The position numbers were made by a program, and so were the translations under genes. Below are positions 8,704 to 17,976 of a stretch of DNA of 21,464 nt, piece by piece (within the stretch, counting starts at the first letter, position 1; each line of letters starts with the position of its first letter). Location of the stretch: the NCBI GenBank assembly GCA_000226015.1, contig JH154442.1, positions 69,291 through 90,754 on the forward strand. Direction: 5' to 3'. This DNA is from Mnemiopsis leidyi. Lineage: Eukaryota > Ctenophora > Tentaculata > Lobata > Bolinopsidae. The notes under the pieces were generated by a model. That model made no database searches. It was not told where the DNA came from and saw only the letters and a list, made by a program, of their open reading frames with translations.

Positions 8704-9006
8704 TCAGTAACTCTTCAGTAACTCTTCAGTAACTCGTTAGTAACTCGTTAGTAACTCGTTAGTAACTCGTTAGTTACTCGTTAGTAACTCGTTAGTAACT
8801 CGTGAGTAACTCGTAAGTAACTCTTCAGTCACTCGTTAGTAACTCTTCAGTCACTCGTTAGTAACTCGTTAGTAACTCATCAGTAACTCGTTAGTAACTC
8901 GTTAGTAACTCCTAAGTAGCTCGTTAGTAACTCCTAAGTAACTCGTTAGTAACTCCTAAGTAACTCGTTAGTAACTCTTCAGTCACTCGTTAGTAACTCG
9001 TTAGAA
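8704..9006. repeat. Minisatellite of an 11-bp unit (AGTAACTCGTT), about 27 copies
   Basis: The unit AGTAACTCGTT runs for about 300 bp. Variants TTC, CTA, GTA and TCA replace the GTT part, giving units such as CTAAGTAACTC and TTCAGTCACTC. Alternation of CTA and GTT versions around 8910-8970 gives a 22-bp higher-order period. Because 11 is not a multiple of three, the array is unlikely to be coding. Confidence 0.95.
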
Positions 9007-10338
9007 ACTACACCTAATAAGAATTACACCTAATATGGTTGACATTGTACACCTGGGTTCTCTGCTAAAACAATTACCTGAAGTTCCACTAGGTTGATTA
9101 ACTGACAGTTTCTTGACATTGCGCCAGATGTAAGGTTTCACACGTATAAGAGGGTTTAAATGTGTCATGTCTATATGTGTGTGTGTGTGTGTGACATGTC
9201 ATGTATCTTAGTGTGACGTGTCTGTGTTGTGCGGTACAACCGTCATGGTATCATTAGTTACGTTCCACACAGAACGTATAGTTACCACACAGAATGGAAT
9301 TCGAATTGCTTTTACGTGAGTACATCTGAAATTATTCGAGTTGCTTTAACTCAACATCCAGTTTTCCGGGACCATTCCACTTAATTGGAAATAAAACCCT
9401 GACGGCTGATGTGCAGTTATTCCGTGTAGGATGTGTGTATGCTATATCAGATATATTGTGGAGTAGAGCTCGTTCTAATGGTTTACAGTTCTGGTAATGG
9501 ATTATGGATTTATTGTTATCGCTGAAAATGCTTGCCTGCTTGCTTTTCGACCACTTACAGTTATTGCTAATTGCTGCGATAAACTTCCTAAGTCTACTTT
9601 TTGTCATGATTCTACAATTGATTAATGATAGCGCGACGTGCATTTGACAATTCTTATTATAGCTATATCAATAGGACAGTTTATATCTACAGTATGCCTT
9701 GTAAATAGTTAATAGTTGGTATATAGCAGGACTTCGTCACACAAAAATCGCAATCCAGTTGGCAGTTGCATAGCTGGCTGGCTTTAAACTTACAGAAATA
9801 GTTCATAAGGACTGTAGAATGACTGCTATAGTGCTATAAATATATAGTAGTATATAGAGATTACAGTTTACATCATGTAGTATACATTATAGAAAAGTAT
9901 ATACAATATACATTTGAGACAGTTTAATACAGTATACTATACATTGTAGTATACAATTAATCAGTAATATACATTGTACTCTCATGCAGCATCGGCTGTC
10001 AGTTATTATTAAATGAGAGTAAAGCATGTTCAGTCAATACTATTTTACAAAATAGGCCTGGTTTATTGCTGCTTTAGTTATGTGTATAGTGTCTTGTACT
10101 GTATAGTGTATACACTATGTGGAATGTCATGATTGTACACTCTCAAATTTAGACTAATAGAAGTGCTCTGTTGTACAGAGTGGGTAATATATTTACAGGT
10201 CAGAACAAGCATAAACAGTATCATTGTGTACATTGTACATGAATAGATTATTGCTTTATTGTGTGCGACGATATCTGTACTTCTGCAACTCACTGTAGAT
10301 TCTAGAGAATTCTAGAGAGAAAGATCTGTTGTCTGATT
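9007..10338. other. Gene-poor, AT-rich interval
   Basis: No exon was recognised. It contains a short TG run at about 9176-9192, a stretch at 9840-9975 enriched in TAGTATACATT-like words, and an 8-bp inverted pair ACTCTCAT / ATGAGAGT at 9978-9985 and 10013-10020. A perfect 16-bp palindrome, ATAGTGTATACACTAT, lies at 10103-10118. The minus-strand open frame at 9332-9643 has no recognisable similarity. Confidence 0.4.
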
Positions 10339-10640
10339 GTCTGAACGTATCTTTAATTTTCTCATTTTTTGTCTGAACGTTTGTATCTTTACTTTTCTCC
10401 TTTTTTTGTCTAAACGTTCGTATCTTTACTTTTCTTCTTTTCTGTCTGAACGTTCGTATCTTTACTTTTCTCCTTTTTTGTCTGAACGTTCGTATCTTTA
10501 CTTTTCTCCTTTTTTGTCTGAACGTTCGTATCTTTACTTTTCTCCTTTTCTGTCTGAACGTTCGTATCTTTACTTTTCTCCTTTTTGTCTGAACGGTTGT
10601 GTCTTTACTTTTCTACTTTTTTGTCTAAACGTTAGTATCA
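10339..10640. repeat. Minisatellite of about 35 bp, nine copies
   Basis: The unit begins CTGAACGTTCGTATCTTTAC and continues TTTTCTCCTTTTTT. The copy starts are near 10341, 10373, 10411, 10447, 10483, 10518, 10554, 10589 and 10624. Where the length is 36 bp or indels cancel out, the array stays open on the plus strand and would encode repeats of SERSYLYFSPFL. There is no sign of a real gene around it. Each unit holds the palindrome GAACGTTC. Confidence 0.93.
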
Positions 10641-12774
10641 AAGTCAACAGAAGTGCAAGTGAAGATAAACAGAAGTGCCAGAACAGTTAGGAGGCTGTTT
10701 TGGCAGTTCTACGACTTGTTATGCAGTATAAGTTGGTTTATACTACTATCACGGGCCAAACAGTTGCATTCTACACCGATACTTTAACTTCCATATTTCG
10801 ATAAATTTGTAGTGTTCTTGTTTAAATAATTAAAACTCTAACGGTCATATCAACTTACTTGTAGTTATTTACATGTAGCTTTAGCCAGTCCTACCTCCTT
10901 TCCAAACATTTGTGTTCAGTTTGTTCAGGTTGTCAAACAGTTTCTACTTTAAAAACTTGTAAATAGTGGCTATCTAGTGTAGTAAGAAGTGGCTATATAG
11001 TGTAGTAAGTAGTGGCTATATAGTGTAGTAAGTAGTGGCTATATAGTGTAGTAAGTAGTGGCTATAGTGACGAATCCTGTAAACCCAGTTTGCAGATTCA
11101 GACATATTACGTAAAATCCCTATCAGGAGGATGGCGTGGTATCTCCCACTGAACATTACTCTGCTCGTTAAGTCTCATGTGTTGCCTCAAGAAGTCCGTC
11201 ATGTTAGAATTAGTCTGAGTATCATGAGGGATTTCTCTTTAGTAACTCGAATGAAATTTAAGCGCATCTTTAGCGATGAATAATTTCTGAGGGACTGTTC
11301 TTGTTATAAATGGTGCGCTATTTGTGCACAAATTCGCTAGGTCATGATTTCTCATTACTTTACTTCGACTCATGTTATGTTTAATACTACCGCGAGCTCC
11401 CTCATGGGGTTTTGACAATACATTGTAGACACTTTGCTTTATAACCTATTCCGTACCAAGTATGGAATGAATGTTGTATATTGATGAAAGGACAAATGAT
11501 TATAATCGTTGTAGCATCTTACTATAGTGTTCAATTGTTTCCTCAAATATTAATATTTGGCTACACACTCTTCCAGCAGTGTAGCCCGTGTTCCATTTAC
11601 CAATCGCTCTAGTACTGACTACAAAAGATCTGATTCGACGGAACAGAAAAGTATTTAGTATTTCACTCTTAGTTGCCTTCTTGGTGATGTTTACTGTTTG
11701 CATGTGTACTGTACAAGAGAACAGCTTGTACACCAGTTGCAGTCTTATTCGATCACGGCAATTTGGCCGTCTTGGTTCCATTCTTTGTCATTGCCAAGGC
11801 TACATTTTTTTCTTACGATCGTGATCTGCTACCAGTTATCAGCCATCCTGCAAAGAATCTGCATGGGTGGTTTAGAGTTAAAGTCGTACGCATGGCTACC
11901 TAAAATTACACGATGTTTTATATATTGCTCCTTTGTAAATCAAATGTAAATTTTGAATAATCCCCAACTAGCCAACTCCCACGTAAATGTTGTGATGCTA
12001 TATTATTACTTCAACTCCGCTAGCCGCCACGAGTCAAGTACAAGAAGTGTACACTTCATCAGGTGAAATGTATATGCACAATGTACATTGTACATGTTTC
12101 AACAACCTAGTTAGCAAGTTGCCAAATCACACACTCACACCATAGCCTAGGGTAGGCTTAACGTGGGGTAGAAATTTCCTCCTATTTTTACACAATTGTG
12201 ATATAATTTTGTACCTTTTAAGCAGCATCAGTTTGCCATAACGATTTATGCATGGTTTTCTTGGTAACTCAGAAGTTTTTCACGCCGGCCGGCGGCCGTA
12301 ACTATAATACCAGCAACATCCGTGACCTCGCTGTATTTTACAATTTATAATTTCGGCTTTAAGTATGAGGATAGCTAAAAAAGGATAACGTTATCAACAA
12401 GTTATTGCATGATATGTAAGAACAAGGCTCAGCTTCGCTATGCTTAAATCGATTTTAGTAGCACTTAGGGGTTATAGGGGAAAGCAGGTAGATAGGGAGA
12501 TACCACTGTATAGTCTCAACTTTAACCTAATCCCGTCTTCGAAGTATTCTACTATAGATTAAGTTTTATAGTTTATAGTTTGTATTATCATTATTGTGTA
12601 TTCATTGTTAATGTTCTACGAATATTATTTGCCGATTAAAGCTGGATATTGGCCCAGTAATAAAAAACGTTTAGCCAATATTTCCTGAAAATATCTTACG
12701 TACTACGGTGCGACAAATAACTGTTACACTAGCTCCGCAGTTTGTTACAGTTTTTGTACTTGCGAAGTCTCTCA
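10641..12774. other. Gene-poor interval containing a 23-bp minisatellite
   Basis: No convincing exon was found. At 10964-11067 the unit GTGGCTATATAGTGTAGTAA plus GTA repeats between four and five times. A GC-rich island CGCCGGCCGGCGGCCG lies near 12282-12298. The plus-strand frame at 11588-11824 has a basic stretch (RRNRK) followed by a long hydrophobic run that looks like a membrane anchor, but no downstream exons could be joined to it. Confidence 0.45.
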
Positions 12775-12832
12775 CACTAGCTATACAGTCTGTTCCGCTA
12801 GCTATATAGTCTATTCCGCTGGCTATGTCTGT
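12775..12832. repeat. Short tandem repeat of about 22 bp, two to three copies
   Basis: GCTAGCTATATAGTCTATTCC and close variants occur consecutively, with the last copy truncated (GCTGGCTATGTCTG). Confidence 0.75.
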
Positions 12833-14745
12833 CAGAAGCTGTGCCATTTACCTACATCTTAAGTCGTCAAAGTTAGACACATTGACACATATAATGGTTT
12901 GAATTTTGACGTACCCAAATTTAGCTTAGTCGCACTGGCGCCCAGTCATTAAATGTTGAAAGGTAGATCAAACCTTATTCGGTAAATGTAATGGCAACTA
13001 TTAGAATATGAATTCAGGTGCAGTGTTATAATCGTAGAGGATACCGGATTAATTAATATGTCCATACATGTTATAAAGAAGAATATTTATAGATATCCAT
13101 AGAGGGCCTTGTCAGAAGAACCGCCTTTGTCGTAGTTAATTTTTTGTAGTAGTATTGTAGCTCATATGAGCATATCTGTTGCATATAAGTGTTCGGTTGG
13201 GGCTGCCCATTTGATAGCCCATTTTGAATTTTGTGCGATCGAGTTAATAACTTATAGATCCGTTTTCAACCTTCCCAAAAAGCTCAATTTTGCATATATT
13301 CTTGTTTGATGGTTTAATTCGTATTGAAATCAAATACTCGCTTTTGTCTGTGTTGTGCAAAAATTGTGATAACAATGATATAACTCGCAAGATATAAAAG
13401 CAGGAAGGCCCTGTCCAGGAATATCTAGCGCAGTAAAGTAAAACTATTTGCTCAGCTACAGATATAGACTATGTAGTATCTAGTAGTTACAGGTATGTAG
13501 CCTACGAATTGTTATCATTCGTATAACCCAGTGTCCCAGTATTGGTAAATTTTCTGTTCATCCAACTCGGGCAACTCTGCTATCAAACTTTAATTGTTAA
13601 TTTTATTTTACGGTGCCATGAAGGTGAAATCATTGAATATGAATCTAGTCCCCAGTTAACGCTACATTTAAGTTGTAAACTCTTTCAATTTCACAAATAG
13701 AAATGGGTGGAGGAGTTAGCTGAAGGAGTAAAGTCTAGAGAGGTGGAGCTGGTCCTATTACTCCCACCCAATGCTTATTGTACTTCATGTTGTTGATTAT
13801 TTTTATCTTAACGTTTTTAAACTGTTCCTGCTGACTACTTCATAAGTGAGTGATGTATTAATTTTGTGAAGCTGCATTTTGAGACGTATGGTGCTAACGT
13901 GTATACTACCAAATATAATGCGTACTATTAGCGTACTATTAGCGTACTATTAGCGTACTATTAGCGTCTTCGAACTCCATTAAAGTGGATAAAAACACGA
14001 AATTCGAAACCACATTTGAACTGCACAATTAAATTCAATTTCAATGGCTGGTCTGTAAATTTAACAACATTTTTAAAGATCTTTCGTCCAGTCGCTCTTA
14101 CCCATACTTCGCTTTGGTTTTAATTGCACAGTATAATTATGTACTGCCTGCTGATTGATAGAAGTATAATTGCTCAAAGCAATAACATGCACGTGTCAGT
14201 TATAAGAATATTGCCTGGTTGCTGCCAGTTTCCTATGCTAATGCTATTGCTGCTCGACGGAATAATGTCCATCGATATATGTACACCGCGATCCAATATG
14301 ATTAGCTTCTTGTGAGATGTAGCCTGAGCAGCGTGTTCGAAGTAGTGCTCCTAAGTCCTACTATTTGATTGTGTTTTTTTGCGATTTAATTGTGTTTCTT
14401 AAAGTTAACGATTTGATTGTGTTACTTTGTGCTTGCATTTCCTAAAACTTGACAAAGTTTTGTTTTCATGATATCTAAATATTTGTGTATTATTCTTCAA
14501 ATTTGTACTAGGTTTCAAAAGAACAGTTCCTTTATAATTATAGTTCTAGTTGTGCTTTGATTTGTGCTTGACCTTGCTAAATGAAATTCAATACAAAAAT
14601 AGTTCATATCATGTAATTGCAACAAGTTCCTACCGAATTTGACAAATTTTACCTGAAAGATCTAGAAAGTCCAGCTTGGAGAACATATCTGGGGCTGAAT
14701 AGCCGTACCATGGTCCTCCACTCCTTGTAACCCGATTAACTTTCA
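12833..14745. other. Gene-poor interval upstream of the plus-strand sulfotransferase
   Basis: No exon was recognised. Four perfect 11-bp units GCGTACTATTA lie at 13920-13963. Three loose copies of CGATTTGATTGTGTT lie at about 14362-14425. The promoter and 5' UTR of the sulfotransferase gene should be at the right end of this interval, but no TATA or initiator element can be assigned with confidence. Confidence 0.45.
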
Positions 14746-17527
14746 ATGCAAGCAGCTAAGCGGTATGGACTAGTGGCTATATTTTCTCTAATTATCTTAG
14801 GTTTGTTACAGATAATATGTTTATTTGATTTCAATCATGTGTTTGACAATTAATTCCGGCCCCGAACCCCTATATTCTTACTTAAATCAAAGGAACTGTT
14901 CTATAGCGTTTGGTGTACTTGAAATCATTCCTACCACTGATGTCGTTTTCATTTTCGTCAGGATACCTTTACATTCCAAGATCAAGCAGCGATGATATTA
15001 CGAGCGAAAATTCTCTAACTCCAGATGAAACTAAACTTTCTGAAACTTTAAGTTCGAAAGTTTCTTTGGAAGGGGAGCATTCTGAGTCCGGAGAGTGGAC
15101 TGACTTAGGTAACATTCAGTGTTATCATTCCGTTTAGAATTTAAATAAATCAGTATCACTTGAAATTTTCTAATCTATCGGCAATTATTTCATGTATTAG
15201 AGTTACTCTATGATTTGACCTGGAGGAAAGCTTCCTGCCGAACATTGAACTTTTCATTAATCAGGATCGCAAGACAAGATCCTGAAACCCTCCGAAGACG
15301 AGCTCCCCGAAACCCTGAAAGAAAAACCTTCCAACTCTGAAACTTACCCTACCCCTCAGAACAATGCCACACAACACACCTCCAATAATCCCGACCTTAG
15401 CTCTAGTTCTACCCAGTACATTACAGCAGGAGAAGGAGGAGGGAAAGGATCTGGGGAGGAGGACCAACTTGTTGAGGAAGTGATTAAGCAAGCTGATCCT
15501 TATCTGGGACAGCTGATGTTGGATACTGGACTCAGTGCGGAAAAGTTGGATGAAATGTACAATGTGTCAAGAGTGGGGGCTGTGGATCTCAATAACATCA
15601 CCTTTCTCGATATTTACTACAAGTATAATCACAAGGTATCTTGTTCTGTTACTTTGGGGTTATTTTGGGCTTTTTCCGATATCTAAATTATCAAATAAAT
15701 TTTGATGTTAAAATATGTGGTCCTGCTCGGCCTTCTCTATATTCTTCATCAGATTTACTTTTTACTAAAAATATTGTAAAATTCTTGAACGTTATTACAG
15801 TTTGTCGAAAACAAGATATCAGAAAGGATGAAAAACATACAAAAAGTTTGCGAAGAGATTGGTTACAAAAGATCTAATCACTACAACATGTACCAGTTTA
15901 AGTGAGTATTCGTGTTTCATATCTAAACATGGCTTTCGAATTTACAATAAGTTACTTCGAATAATCCTCATTTCTCATGGCATTTGCCTAAGCAACACTA
16001 CCAAGATGACCCCTTACCTTAAAACATGCCCTTCATCATATCAAGTTCTCTTCTTCCAAAACATTGACGTCACACTTCTGAAATGATGACGTCACTGCCC
16101 TTTTTCAGTGAGCTAGGTTTTACATGGTGTCCGGTGTTTAAGTCCGGCAGTACCACTTGGAGGAATTACTTCATCGACAAGTTCGTTCCGAACCCACCTC
16201 AGGAGTACGTCCTTAACTTGCTCAAACCCCGACAACTTCTATCTGTGAGTGGGAATTTAAACAGTATCTATTTTATCAAATTTAAATGCTAAAGATTTGA
16301 ATCTGAAGGGTTTTAACATTTGAACCTTTTTGGGTCATAACTCTTAAAGTAACACGTGGTTATCCTGGCAGTCGAAGAAGGGAAGAATTGAACATATGAA
16401 GCAGTATTACCGAGATGAAAATGAGAAGAACATTCGGTTCTCTGTTGTCCGGCACCCTTTCTCAAGACTGGTTAGTTTTTATACCGAACTTTGTACGTAA
16501 ACTAGGTGTTTAAACGTATCTTCTCTAATTGAGTTTGCATACATTATTGAAATCATAACTTTGTTATCATTCAGGTGAGCCACGTTAAGAGCTCAGGAAG
16601 AGACCACGAAATGGTAAATCAGCGAGGACTGTGGGTCGAGAGCGCCATCGTAGCGGGGAGAACTCATCTCACTGCAAACAACGCTGATCTGTTCAGATTC
16701 AAGGCAGAATTGAGCAAATATTTTCTTTGGGTGCGTGATTTAAATGTTTATGTTAGCGACCTTTTCGATTGTGACTGCAGGTATACTAACACTTTTAATG
16801 CTTCGTTTTTTCTAACAGACCTAACTGAAATAACACTTTCAGTTGAAAAACGGGAAACCAGGTGGCGAGTTTAAACAAGGTTCACCGGACAACCCCTTTC
16901 TTAATCCCCCTTACCCTAAATTATCAGAACTAGTCGCCCATATAATCAAGTAAGTATGCCATCTTTAAATTATACATGGAGTTAGATAAAATTACGCTAT
17001 TATTTAAGATTTCATATTAATTTAGACGCTAAATATTCATTATTTTTACATCAAATCACAGACTTATTGCTGCGATGTCAAAAACGCATGCTTAAACGCG
17101 TGTTAAAGTTAAACCTTCAAAATTAAAATGACAAAGTTACGTGGAAACGAAACAACTTCATCGTTCATGTGAAGATCAGTAAATTAGCAACTATAAGTTT
17201 AACCACGTCAGAATGCGGAAGAGCGGTCGAGATTGGGACGGACACTGGATGCCGGCCCATGAGTTTTGCAACATCTGCATCAATAAGTTCCACTACATAA
17301 TCCGGCTAGAAGACGAGCCGCTGGAACTGTGGTACATGGTCGAGAAACTGGGTCTCTGGAAGGACAGGGTTCTCTTTTTAAATCGGGCAAACAGCTCAAC
17401 TAAAAAGGAGACCGAAATGGCGGAAGTATGGGACGAGATTAAAATGTTAAAGAAGGAGCATGTTGACTTTTTGAGCAGGCATTTTGATATAGATTTTAAG
17501 ATGTTTGGGTACAAGCATTGCTGCTGA
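14746..17527 (+). CDS. Golgi carbohydrate sulfotransferase, HNK-1ST/C4ST family (Sulfotransfer_2)
   Basis: Nine exons: 14746-14800, 14962-15108, 15265-15635, 15801-15901, 16109-16244, 16372-16470, 16575-16730, 16843-16949, 17212-17527 (TGA at 17525). All introns are GT-AG and the phases agree, giving 495 residues. The start Met heads MQAAKRYGLVAIFSLIIL, a basic cap plus one membrane anchor, as expected for a type II Golgi enzyme. Residues 20-190 are a Ser/Thr/Glu-rich stem with possible N-glycosylation sites (NAT, NVS, NIT). The 5'-phosphosulfate motif is WCPVFKSGSTTW (231-242) and the 3'-phosphate motif RFSVVRHPFSRL (292-303). GHWMPAHEFCNIC (401-413) and the ending DFKMFGYKH match the family C-terminus. 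The enzyme should move sulfate from PAPS to a sugar hydroxyl in the Golgi lumen, but the glycan cannot be named. It is longer than vertebrate C4STs (about 350-420) because of the stem. No AATAAA was found close downstream. Confidence 0.93.
16065..16094. promoter_or_regulatory. Pair of CRE/ATF-type octamers in an intron
   Basis: Two perfect TGACGTCA palindromes at 16065-16072 and 16087-16094, 22 bp apart centre to centre, lie just before the acceptor of the fifth sulfotransferase exon. The octamer is the known CREB/ATF site. Regulatory use here is only a guess. Confidence 0.35.
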
Positions 17528-17576
17528 AATCGACGGAAATGATCGACATCTGTGTCAAACCGTATGGGTGGTTTGT

Positions 17577-17655
17577 TTTATTGTTTGATAAGATTTTGCA
17601 TGCATTAATCAATGCAGGGAATATTTATTTTTGTATGATAAGCTTTTATTTTATT
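17577..17655 (-). terminator. Candidate poly(A) signals for the minus-strand sulfotransferase
   Basis: AATAAA on the minus strand occurs at 17650-17645 and 17655-17650, and again at 17629-17624 and 17582-17577. These are 320-400 bases past the stop codon of the minus-strand gene, in the gap between the two convergent genes. If used, the 3' UTR would come within about 120 bases of the plus-strand stop codon. Confidence 0.35.
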
Positions 17656-17976
17656 CATTTCAGCCGAAAATTAGCTATGGCTGATGTCTGATTAGCCATA
17701 AATTCGGAAAAATCGTTTACCTTACACCTTTATACAAATTGTATACATTTAAGTAGTTACCCTTACATGCTACTGTTCATTTTGTAATTTGTCATGAAAT
17801 CATTTTCCAATACTGATATTCACAACCTAAAGTATCTATAAATATAATTCATTTTCATTCGCCAGAAAATGATACAGGTGATTAGGAAATGAACTCAAAC
17901 TGCGACTGTTATCATTTGACTATAACATCAACAACAATTAACAATAGCAATTCCATTGTATTATGTTAACAATAGT

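Noticed and set aside
9332-9643. Minus-strand open frame of 103 codons
   Set aside because: No domain was recognised and no plausible splice partners; the length is within chance expectation for this amount of sequence.
17293-17514. Minus-strand open frame inside the last exon of the plus-strand sulfotransferase
   Set aside because: It is the antisense shadow of a well-supported coding exon.
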